Shown here one piece after another: positions 31,252 to 38,982 of a stretch of DNA of 64,000 nt. The notes under the pieces were generated by a model. The model saw nothing but the letters and a program-made list of their open reading frames with translations, was not told the origin of the DNA and made no database searches. A program made the position numbers and the translations under genes. The stretch lies in the NCBI RefSeq assembly GCF_003432065.1, contig NZ_QWDE01000001.1:372001-436000 (forward strand), in the 5' to 3' direction. Positions within the stretch are counted from its first letter, which is position 1; each line of letters opens with the position of its first letter. The DNA is from Mucilaginibacter terrenus. Its GTDB lineage: Bacteria; Bacteroidota; Bacteroidia; Sphingobacteriales; Sphingobacteriaceae.

Positions 31252-32511
31252 ATGAACTTGCTTATCAAATCTGCCTCCGTTGTACATCCCGAATCACCTT
31301 TTCATAACCAGGTTACCGATATTTTAATCGTAAACGGTGCCATTACAAAAATTGGTGACATTGATGAGAGTGATAACACCGAGGTTATTGACGGTACCGG
31401 TAAATACCTGTCGCCCGGTTTTTTTGACCTCAACTGCAATGTTGGTGAATTAGGTTTGGAGACCAAGGAAGACCTGCAAACCGGTACAGCAGCAGCTGCT
31501 GCCGGAGGCTTCACAGGCATCGCATTAATGCCTAACAGCCACCCGCCGGTACATTCTAAAGCAGAAGTGGAGTACCTGCGCAACCGATCGCAAAATAACC
31601 TGGTGGATGTTTATCCTTTAGGAACTATATCACACAAACGGGAGGGAAAAGACCTTTCTGAGATGTACGACATGTTTAAAAGCGGTGCCCGTGCTTTTAC
31701 AGACGGTAACCGACCAGTACAGGATGCAGGACTTATGGAGCGCGCATTACTGTATGTACAGGGTTTTGGTGCTAAAGTGATATCTTATCCTGAAGATGGC
31801 TTTATTGCCGGTAAAGCAAAAATGAACGAGGGGGTAGTAAGCACTATGCTGGGCATGAAGGGCATCCCTTCACTGGCCGAGGAGCTGATGATCGCCCGCG
31901 ATATTTACCTGGCGGAAGACTCGGGCACGGCTATCCACTTTACCACTATATCTACTGCCCGTTCGGTAGAGCTGATAAGAGAAGCCAAAAAACGCGGACT
32001 AAGCGTAACCTGCGACGTTGCCGCGCACAATATTGTACTTACAGATGAAGCCCTCACCGGATTCGACAGTCTTTATAAAGTGAAGCCACCTTTGCGTACG
32101 AAAAATGATGTAGACGCGCTTATAGCAGGACTGAAGGATGGTACAATCGATGCCATTGTTACCCAGCACACCCCGCATGAAATAGAATACAAGGATGTAG
32201 AGTTTGAAGTGGCGGAGTATGGCATCATTGGCCTTCAGACCGCCTTTTCACTAGCGGTACAAGCAGGCTTATCGATAGACATTATTGTGGAGAAGCTAGC
32301 TGTTAACCCACGCCGGTTGTTAAACGTTGAGGTACCCGCCTTTGCTGAAGGTGCACCTGCTAACCTCGTACTTACCGACCCGCATGCGGAATGGGCGTAT
32401 ACACGAGAACTTAACCGCTCTAAGAGCTACAACTCGCCGTTCATGGGCCAGAACTTAAAAGGAAAAGTTTTGTTAACCTGTAATAATAATCAACTCTTTA
32501 AATCTAACTAA
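31252..32511 (+). CDS. Dihydroorotase-like protein lacking the metal site
   Basis: A 419-residue amidohydrolase-fold protein of the dihydroorotase 'multifunctional complex' type. Overall fold motifs remain (YLSPGFFDL, MPNSHPP, AVNPRRLL-like LAVNPRRLLNVE). The catalytic residues are largely gone. The HxH of DxHxH is N61-C62-N63. The HCED motif is YPED (H to Y179). The HVST histidine is T232. The catalytic Asp of the DHAPH motif is Q305. It therefore cannot bind the usual zinc pair and is probably a pseudoenzyme, possibly a structural partner of aspartate transcarbamoylase as known for some bacteria. It sits in a BatA-DHOase-hypothetical-DUF4199 cluster. Confidence 0.88.
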   Translation: MNLLIKSASVVHPESPFHNQVTDILIVNGAITKIGDIDESDNTEVIDGTGKYLSPGFFDLNCNVGELGLETKEDLQTGTAAAAAGGFTGIALMPNSHPPVHSKAEVEYLRNRSQNNLVDVYPLGTISHKREGKDLSEMYDMFKSGARAFTDGNRPVQDAGLMERALLYVQGFGAKVISYPEDGFIAGKAKMNEGVVSTMLGMKGIPSLAEELMIARDIYLAEDSGTAIHFTTISTARSVELIREAKKRGLSVTCDVAAHNIVLTDEALTGFDSLYKVKPPLRTKNDVDALIAGLKDGTIDAIVTQHTPHEIEYKDVEFEVAEYGIIGLQTAFSLAVQAGLSIDIIVEKLAVNPRRLLNVEVPAFAEGAPANLVLTDPHAEWAYTRELNRSKSYNSPFMGQNLKGKVLLTCNNNQLFKSN

Positions 32512-32513
32512 TA

Positions 32514-33182
32514 ATGACTGACCCAAAAGTAAGTTCGGCTATTACAGGCGCGCTGCAGGCTTTTACTGCCTACGATGGCTATGATACCACCACGCTAAAA
32601 ACCGAATTAGAAAAGGTTTTTAGTTCTGACGATACCTTCATGAGCAAGGTTGACGCCCTTGACAAAATATTTGATGATGCCCCAAAGGCAGAAGAACTCC
32701 GAGAGGTGTTCTTTGACCTGCTGTTGGTAAATTTCTTTAGCGAAGATGTTAAAAAGCTGGAAGACGATTACCTGGAAACCCCTGAGTGGGAGAAGATAGA
32801 AGAGCAAACCCTTGACCGCGGCACCGAATTGCTTAATCTGCTGCTGTACCTTAACGAATGTGAGGACGAAGACATAGAGCCGGAACTGGAAGACTACCTG
32901 AAAGAGTTTTTGTTGGTAGACGAGGATGAGTTCCAGGACGAACACCGCATTTATGAACCGGTAATTGCCAACCAGGTATTAATTGAAAGCCCCCTTGCTG
33001 AAGTGAAAAAGGTTGCCGGTACACTGCCCGAAGATTCGGAAGTGAAAGAGCTGTTCTACCCGATGATTGCTTTTTTCCAGAACACTGATCCTGAAGAAGC
33101 CGAAAAGAAAGAAGTTGCCGAAAATGCTGTAAATGCCCCTTTTGATATGGCCGTGTTGGAAATATTACTTAGCTTTAAATAA
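32514..33182 (+). CDS. Acidic hypothetical protein in BatA cluster
   Basis: A 222-residue acidic soluble protein, mostly alpha-helical by composition. ELREVFFDLLLVNFFSEDV and RGTELLNLLLYLNECEDEDI are recognisable blocks. No signal peptide, membrane segment or known motif. The start codon is 2 nt after the preceding stop codon, implying translational coupling to the dihydroorotase-like protein. The coupling and its conserved position between that gene and DUF4199 suggest a shared, unknown function. I do not recognise the family beyond 'conserved in Sphingobacteriaceae'. Confidence 0.7.
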   Translation: MTDPKVSSAITGALQAFTAYDGYDTTTLKTELEKVFSSDDTFMSKVDALDKIFDDAPKAEELREVFFDLLLVNFFSEDVKKLEDDYLETPEWEKIEEQTLDRGTELLNLLLYLNECEDEDIEPELEDYLKEFLLVDEDEFQDEHRIYEPVIANQVLIESPLAEVKKVAGTLPEDSEVKELFYPMIAFFQNTDPEEAEKKEVAENAVNAPFDMAVLEILLSFK

Positions 33183-33208
33183 AAATTAATAAACCTTATC
33201 CTTACAAA

Positions 33209-33754
33209 ATGGAAAATGTTGCCGCTAACCCAACCAAGGTAGCTACCAAATGGACCTTATTCTATGTACTGGTATCTATCGTGCTTACTTACACGTTCGA
33301 ATTCCTGAACATAGCGCCGGAGTCACCGCTTAAGTACATCAGCTATATACCGTTTATAGCGTTTTTGTTTTTGGCTCAAAAGGAGTTTAAAGATCAGTTA
33401 GGCGGTTATATTACCTTTGGGCAGGCGTTTACAACGGGTTTTAGATATTCTTTGTTCTCAGGGTTATTGCTAGCGATATTTGTTTATTTATACCTCGCGG
33501 TTTTGAGTCCCGGTATGCTGGCGCATTCGTTGGAACAGCAACAGCAGGTTATGGCAGATAAAGGCATGAGTCAGGACCAGATAGACAAAGCTTTGGAGAT
33601 CGGCAAAAAATGGGGTCCGTTGTTCGGCATGATCGCTACAGCTCTTGGTTCTCTTATTTTCGGCTGTATCATTTCCCTAATAGGAGCAGCAATATTCAAA
33701 AAAGAGCGTTCGGTTTACGACGTACAGGATAGCAATCCCGACGCAACGGTGTAA
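33209..33754 (+). CDS. DUF4199 membrane protein
   Basis: A 181-residue inner-membrane protein with four predicted hydrophobic helices (TLFYVLVSIVLTYTFEFLN, YISYIPFIAFLFLAQKEFKD, SLFSGLLLAIFVYLYLAV and GMIATALGSLIFGCIISLIG). GGYITFGQAFTTGFR between helices 2 and 3 is typical of the DUF4199 family. Function unknown. It closes the BatA-to-DUF4199 cluster and is followed by a terminator. Confidence 0.85.
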   Translation: MENVAANPTKVATKWTLFYVLVSIVLTYTFEFLNIAPESPLKYISYIPFIAFLFLAQKEFKDQLGGYITFGQAFTTGFRYSLFSGLLLAIFVYLYLAVLSPGMLAHSLEQQQQVMADKGMSQDQIDKALEIGKKWGPLFGMIATALGSLIFGCIISLIGAAIFKKERSVYDVQDSNPDATV

Positions 33755-33787
33755 ATATAGTGGACATTGTCCATAGCAAAAAGTTTC

Positions 33788-33823
33788 AAAAGACCCGATA
33801 ACTTCCGAGTTACCGGGTCTTTT
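33788..33823 (+). terminator. Terminator of the BatA-DUF4199 cluster
   Basis: 16-bp arms (33788-33803 and 33808-33823, one mismatch) with AAAAGACCCG and CGGGTCTTTT ends and a TCCG loop; the T residues follow directly. Confidence 0.88.
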
Positions 33824-33972
33824 ATTGATGTATAATGTTGTAGTTTGAATTAAACCTATTGACTATCTTAATACTACAAGTTATTAATATCAGTTTTACC
33901 GCTCAGGCGCTGCTACTAAACAGTTTTTTATAATTTGCGACAGCTATCTATCCAATTTATTTAACTTTTTTG

Positions 33973-35078
33973 ATGAACAATAATGAACTGGCCAGTAAGC
34001 CGCACTATCCCATTTTAGATGGCCTTCGCGGTATTGCTGCCATTATAGTAGTAACATTTCACCTGACTGAACCCTTAGGAACCGGGCACCTCGATATCTT
34101 GGTAAACCACGGCTACCTGTCTGTCGACTTTTTCTTCTTGTTATCGGGTTTTGTAATGGGCTACGCTTATGACGACCGCTGGAATAAAATGACTATCACC
34201 GGCTTTTTCAGGCGCCGTATAGAACGCCTGCAGCCTATGGTGGTGCTGGGAATGACACTTGGCGCAATCGGTTTTTATTATACAAACTCTACACTCTGGC
34301 CGCTCATTCATACCGTTCCGGTCTGGAAAATGCTGCTGGTGATGCTAATTGGGTATACCATTCTGCCGGTACCGTTGTCGCTTGACATACGCGGCTGGGA
34401 AGAAATGCACCCTTTAAATAGCGTAGGATGGTCGTTGTTCTTCGAGTACATAGCCAACATTCTTTATGCCATTTGGATCAGAAAGTTCTCTAAAGTAGCA
34501 TTAGGTATCCTGGTGGGGGTTGCCGCAATTGCGCTGGCTCGCCTTGCAATCACAAACGGGGATGTTAGCGGCGGCTGGACGCTAAACCTAGAACAGGTGC
34601 GTATTGGGTTTACCCGCACTATGTACCCTTTCTTTGCCGGATTATTGCTTTCCCGAGTAGCTAAGCCTACCCAAATCAAAAATGCATTTTTATGGTGCAG
34701 CTTGTTAATAGCCGTTGTGCTTTACATGCCTCGTATAGGTGGTGCCACGCATTTTGGATGAATGGTATATATGAATCTGTTTGCATTATAATAGTTTTTC
34801 CTCTAATAGTATACATAGGTGCTGGCGGTGTGATGCACACCGAGTGGGAGAGCAGGACATGCAAATTCCTGGGCGATATATCTTACCCGCTTTACATGGT
34901 ACATTACCCACTGGTTTATTTTTATGTAGCCTGGATCAGCAACCATAAAGGTACAACCATTGTGCAGGCGTGGCCCTATATCTTGCTTATTTTAGTCGGC
35001 GCGATTTGTTTAGCATACGCCGCATTGAAATGGTATGATGAGCCTGTTCGAAGATGGTTGCGGAAAAAGCTTGCCTGA
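33973..35078 (+). pseudogene. Acyltransferase 3 family membrane protein, frameshifted
   Basis: The coding information for one acyltransferase-3 (OafA/NodX-like) protein is split between two frames. Frame 1 (33973-34761) has ASKPHYPILDGLRGIAAIIV, TFHLTEP with the catalytic-type histidine, VDFFFLLSGFVMGYAYD and FFRRRIERLQP. It ends prematurely after RIGGATHFG. Frame 2 (about 34750-35078) continues with FWMNGIYESVCIIIVFPLIV, SYPLYMVHYPLVYFY and a C-terminal YDEPVRRWLRKK, a typical family ending. One extra base in the CATTTTGG run near 34750-34756 would restore a ~368-residue protein. The gene is either a young pseudogene or carries a sequence error. Confidence 0.85.
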
Positions 35079-35142
35079 TGTAAAAGGATAGGCAATCGTC
35101 GCTTGGTTTGCTAGTAAGTTTAATGATGCTAAAGGTTTTTAT

Positions 35143-35186
35143 CCATACTAAAAGAGCCCCGGTAAACCGGGGCTCTCTTAGTATGG
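35143..35186. terminator. Hairpin between acyltransferase and hypothetical gene
   Basis: 20-bp arms (35143-35162 and 35167-35186) with one mismatch, GAGCCCCGG at the apex side and a TAAA loop, between convergent genes. Confidence 0.82.
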
Positions 35187-35208
35187 TTTAGAAAGGATAA
35201 CGTTGCCG

Positions 35209-35550
35209 TTATTCCATGCACTCAATAGCAGATGTAACTGCCTTAAATACTTTATTATCTACAGCGGTATCGCCAAGGGCAACTGTCCACTCATTATTCT
35301 CGCGTTGAAGCCAGTACATGCAATTTTCAGTCTCACCTATACATGGTAACACCACTTTGTACATGGGTTCTTTATTAGCATAAATCACTTTCATTACTTT
35401 AGTGCGGTATGCTTTTTTAAGATAGCTGAATGAAATAGTAAATATTTTTGATGACGCAGTGCCGGTGCTTGTTTGTTCGGCTTGGCCTTTATTTACTGTA
35501 ACAACTTTAAGCTGTACGTCTGCGGTTTGTTGATGGGCTACAATTGACAT
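35209..35550 (-). CDS. Hypothetical protein
   Basis: A 113-residue soluble protein starting MSIVAHQQTADVQLKVVTVN. It has no signal peptide and two cysteines in the C-terminal half (LPCIGETENCMYWLQ) plus one at the end (AIECME). No family is recognised. It resembles short all-beta proteins of unknown function. The 330-base region upstream (35551-35880) shows no operators; it holds the terminator of the BlaR-like gene. Confidence 0.55.
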   Translation of the reverse strand: MSIVAHQQTADVQLKVVTVNKGQAEQTSTGTASSKIFTISFSYLKKAYRTKVMKVIYANKEPMYKVVLPCIGETENCMYWLQRENNEWTVALGDTAVDNKVFKAVTSAIECME

Positions 35551-35880
35551 ATTCGTATTAGTAATTAGTTATGCTTATTAACTAATAATCAAAATCCCTG
35601 CCAAGTGGATGTTTTATCATGATGAATCTCGTATTTACGTAGTTTATTATTTAAATGTTAAACTAAGTAAAAGTAAATACCTGAAAACCAACTTACTCAA
35701 GGAGTTTTTTTGCCAAGTTGCTAATAGGTTATTTTGCAACCAGGATATTACCTGAATCCTAAAATGGTTGGAAGTTTTCTTAACTGAATAATTTAACATA
35801 CAATCAGCATCAAAAATAAAACAGAGAAGCCGGGCAAAATCGCTTCGCCCGGCTTAACATTTATTAACTATAACTGGTGC
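35551..35880. other. AT-rich intergenic region
   Basis: 330 bases between the hypothetical gene and the BlaR-like gene, both on the minus strand. Apart from the GC-rich terminator hairpin at 35827-35855 I see no coding potential, repeats or RNA-gene signature. Confidence 0.5.
35827..35855 (-). terminator. Terminator of the BlaR/BlaI-like operon
   Basis: Arms AAGCCGGGC (35827-35835) and GCCCGGCTT (35847-35855). Read on the minus strand it lies 25 nt after the BlaR-like stop codon and is followed by a T-rich stretch. Confidence 0.8.
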
Positions 35881-37827
35881 TTATTTTTTGCTGCCTTTTT
35901 TTGTATAAATGTAAACCACACCATATTTCGCCTTTTCACCGTACTTTTTTACAGTATCAGCATCAGACGATACGTTCATCCTGTCAATGTCGAAAGCAGT
36001 AAGTTTTTTTAGATCGTTCTCAGACGCTTCCTTGCCATCAATTACAATAAGCTTATCGGATATACGGTTAACGCTTCCTGTTGTAAACGTAAGGCTACGG
36101 TTTATGCTTCTTACCTCTGCTAAATCTGCTCCTGGCCTTGTAGTGTAAACTTTTGCGGCACCTGGTGCACCTACCGAAGAATACGTCAAAGCTTTTGACG
36201 GCTTACCACTAACCACTACTTCTTTGTACACCAGGTTATCACCGGTTGATGCAAGTGCTCCTTTTTTGCTGCCATAACCTCTAACGATAACGTCACCCGG
36301 CTCTTTGCTGCTCCTGTAAACTGTTGAAGCTAAAGGAGATAGGGAGCCAGTAACAGTTACGAAAGTATCGGCCGGAATTTGTTTAAAGTCTTGAGTAAGT
36401 ATATCGCCATTTCTGTTCACCGTAATATGGGTAATCTGGCGCTTTGTGCCGAGCAAATCAGTAATCTTTTTACCCTCCGGCGAGTCTTTTGTAGTTACGA
36501 AGAGAACTTTTCCTTCATCTTTTAACCCTAAAGAAGGGTAGTCGTTAAGCATGCGTTTAGCAGAAGCTGCATCTGTAATGTTTATAGAAATGATCTTCTC
36601 CGGGTCTGTTTTGTTGAACTCGGCAGCGCTTATCTTTTTTCCGTTAAGAATGTAAGTAAGTGTGTCGCCTTTTTTCAAAAGGGTTGTAGCAAAGAAAAGA
36701 GATTTGGAATTAGTATCTGCCCTTCCTAACTGCAGGTTTACCGGGCCTGCTAATGCTGGCAGCAGATCATCTCTTTTACTGGCAATAAGTACACCTACAG
36801 CGTTTTTATTCGTGTTTGTAGGTGCAATTTTATTTGGAGTGTTAGTGGTCTTATTAAACGTTACACCCACCACCAGCTCCTGCGGAATAACTTCTTTTAT
36901 ATCAGCTTTTAGCTTGTAAGTTATGTCTTTAACTGCTTTACGGCTTGTTTTTACAATAGCAGCTTTTGAAAAGCTGAATACCATTAAAAGCGCTATGGCC
37001 GGAAGTATAAAGGCATAACGGGTGAGGTTTACCCTCGAAGATCTTTTTGCGTTCATCATAATTATACGTTTTTTGATGGTTGATATATTAAAGTGGTTTA
37101 CAATGCCCGGGGTAGTTGTGTTAAAGCTCACATTCACCAGGCTGTACTGGTACGCTCTGGTATCCACACCTTTGTTCAGGATCTTGCGGTCGGTAATGAA
37201 CTCGATGTTTTCGCGAATGGCTTTTTTCATCAGCCATACACCAGGGTTAAACCAGTAGAAGATGCTGCTGAGCTCGGCCAGCAAAATATCCAGCGTGTGC
37301 CAGCCGTTCACATGCACCTGCTCATGCAACAGAATGGATCTGAGGTCTGCCGGGGTATGATTAGCAGGGTTTACATATATACTTCGCCAGAATGAAAACG
37401 GGGCTGCATCGCCGCTCATTAAACGTACGTCGTGGTCCATTACATTTGCAGCGTGTGAATTGCGGTGCAATTTTATTAATGATACCAGCTGCACGGTAAA
37501 CCGCACTGTAAGCAGTACTACGCCTGTCCAAAACAGCAGGGTGGCCCATTGCCAGTAATCGGGGTGGGCGAGAGGTGTAATTAGTTTAACAGCTGGTGCC
37601 CGCCATTTTAAAATAACGGTTTGTACCGGCACGGCAATATTCTCGTGCCGTTCTGCAAATGCAGTAAGGTCTATTTTAGGGTAAATGGTAGAAAACGCAA
37701 TAGCGGTAATCAGATAAACCCGATTAAGTGTGTAGAACGTAAGGTGCCTAAGCACCAGGTAATAACCTGCGCAAAATACAAGTAACGCTACGTTCACTTT
37801 AATTAAAAAGATAAATAAGGCCGGCAT
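35881..37827 (-). CDS. BlaR1-like M56 metallopeptidase with plug-like C-terminus
   Basis: A 648-residue membrane sensor-protease. Three to four helices surround the M56 zinc motif HEQVH (H168-E169-H172). Another helix, RYAFILPAIALLMVFSFSKA, at about 272-290, precedes a long periplasmic part. The last ~80 residues resemble a TonB-dependent receptor plug (SDKLIVIDGKEASENDLKKL, VSSDADTVKKYGEKAKYGVV, YIYTKKGSKK). This architecture is typical of Bacteroidota 'M56 family' proteins. It lies 11 nt downstream of a BlaI/MecI repressor, forming the classical sensor-repressor pair: the protease is expected to cleave the repressor on signal. The signal is unknown; no beta-lactamase is adjacent. Confidence 0.9.
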   Translation of the reverse strand: MPALFIFLIKVNVALLVFCAGYYLVLRHLTFYTLNRVYLITAIAFSTIYPKIDLTAFAERHENIAVPVQTVILKWRAPAVKLITPLAHPDYWQWATLLFWTGVVLLTVRFTVQLVSLIKLHRNSHAANVMDHDVRLMSGDAAPFSFWRSIYVNPANHTPADLRSILLHEQVHVNGWHTLDILLAELSSIFYWFNPGVWLMKKAIRENIEFITDRKILNKGVDTRAYQYSLVNVSFNTTTPGIVNHFNISTIKKRIIMMNAKRSSRVNLTRYAFILPAIALLMVFSFSKAAIVKTSRKAVKDITYKLKADIKEVIPQELVVGVTFNKTTNTPNKIAPTNTNKNAVGVLIASKRDDLLPALAGPVNLQLGRADTNSKSLFFATTLLKKGDTLTYILNGKKISAAEFNKTDPEKIISINITDAASAKRMLNDYPSLGLKDEGKVLFVTTKDSPEGKKITDLLGTKRQITHITVNRNGDILTQDFKQIPADTFVTVTGSLSPLASTVYRSSKEPGDVIVRGYGSKKGALASTGDNLVYKEVVVSGKPSKALTYSSVGAPGAAKVYTTRPGADLAEVRSINRSLTFTTGSVNRISDKLIVIDGKEASENDLKKLTAFDIDRMNVSSDADTVKKYGEKAKYGVVYIYTKKGSKK

Positions 37828-37838
37828 ATTGGTGTTGT

Positions 37839-38195
37839 TTAGGGTTTTTCAATTAGTTTGATGATCTCTTTCAAATCCTTGGCGCTGATCTTTTTTTCGT
37901 TGGCGAAAAAGGTCACCAGGTCTTTATAAGAGTTTTTGAAGTAGTCGCTTACGAAACCGCTCATGAACTTTTTTTTGTATTCCTCTTCCTTTATAGCAGG
38001 AGTGTAGCGGTAGGAGTTGCCAAACCTTTCGCTGGTTAAGAAGCCTTTGTTCTCCAGGTTTTTTATGGTAGATGCAAGGGTGGTGTAAGGCGGCTTGGGT
38101 TCGCCAAATTTATCAAGGTACTCCCTTATAAAACCCGATCCTGCCTGCCAAACAACCTGCATTGCTTCTTCTTCCTGTTGTGATAATTTTTCCAT
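37839..38195 (-). CDS. BlaI/MecI/CopY-family repressor
   Basis: A 118-residue winged-helix repressor. MEKLSQQEEEAMQVVWQAGS starts the family, and PPYTTLASTIKNLENKGFLT is the recognition region with the classical 'T(V/T)xxxxxLxxKGxL' motif. The C-terminal helix (FFANEKKISAKDLKEIIKLI) serves dimerisation. ATG 38195 is used because the domain begins there and two operators lie 6 nt upstream. It forms an operon with the BlaR1-like protease. Confidence 0.92.
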   Translation of the reverse strand: MEKLSQQEEEAMQVVWQAGSGFIREYLDKFGEPKPPYTTLASTIKNLENKGFLTSERFGNSYRYTPAIKEEEYKKKFMSGFVSDYFKNSYKDLVTFFANEKKISAKDLKEIIKLIEKP

Positions 38196-38200
38196 CTTTC

Positions 38201-38234
38201 TACGATTATTTCGTAAATCTACGACTATTTCGTA
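38201..38234. promoter_or_regulatory. Twin BlaI-type operators
   Basis: TACGA-TTATT-TCGTA (38201-38215) and TACGA-CTATT-TCGTA (38220-38234) are two 15-bp dyads, 19 bp centre to centre, beginning 6 nt from the BlaI ATG. The layout fits autorepression by a BlaI dimer pair. Confidence 0.8.
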
Positions 38235-38283
38235 ATTAGCCAAATTATTTAACACTTTTTAACTAATTTTTTAGGAGAAGGAA

Positions 38284-38982
38284 TTACCACACCAACTTAT
38301 ATCCAACACCGCGGATGTTGATGATCTGGATATCAGGGTCCACCTGCAGGTGCCGGCGCAGCTTGGTGATGAAAACATCCAGGCTGCGGGCGTTAAAAAA
38401 GCTATTGTCACCCCATATCTCGTTCAGCAATTTAGAGCGGGGGATAACCTGGTGCTGCTCTTTACAAAGCAAGGCCAGTATATCACTTTCTCTGGCGGTA
38501 AGCTGCCACGTGCTGATACCAAACTGCAAGCTGTTGCGGGCAGGGTTAAAGCTGATGTTGCCTAACTGATAGTTTTGGCTTATTGGTTTCGATGCAGGAG
38601 TGGCCCTCAGCAGCCGACCTTCGCTTAGTAATACTTTTATTCTTACAATAAGTTCTTCTACACTAAAAGGCTTTTTCAAATAATCATTTGCGCCTAGTTC
38701 AAAGCCGGCTACTACGTCTTTCGGCTGAGAACGTGCGGTGAGGAAGATAATGGGTGTGCGTTTATCCGTTTCGCGGATCCGGCGGGCCACTTCAAATCCG
38801 TCTATCCTGGGCATCATTACATCAAGCGCCAAAATATCGGGAGGAGACTCCCGATATTTCTGTAGCGCCTGTTCGCCGTTGCTGCAAAGTGTTACCGCAA
38901 ACCCAGAATGCTCAAGGCTTTCGCGGACGATGTGCGACAGCGATAATTCGTCCTCAGCAAGAAGTACCTGTATCTTATCCAT
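38284..38982 (-). CDS. OmpR-family response regulator
   Basis: A 232-residue two-component regulator. The receiver domain (1-~120) has the phosphorylation site in LALDVMMPRIDGFEV, plus FLTARS and KPFSVEELIVRI with the conserved lysine. The C-terminal winged helix (~135-232) has LTARESDILALLCKEQHQVI and RGVGYKLVW, hallmark OmpR/PhoB elements. Its start overlaps the 3' end of the histidine kinase gene by 8 nt, so the pair is co-transcribed. Targets are unknown. Confidence 0.94.
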   Translation of the reverse strand: MDKIQVLLAEDELSLSHIVRESLEHSGFAVTLCSNGEQALQKYRESPPDILALDVMMPRIDGFEVARRIRETDKRTPIIFLTARSQPKDVVAGFELGANDYLKKPFSVEELIVRIKVLLSEGRLLRATPASKPISQNYQLGNISFNPARNSLQFGISTWQLTARESDILALLCKEQHQVIPRSKLLNEIWGDNSFFNARSLDVFITKLRRHLQVDPDIQIINIRGVGYKLVW

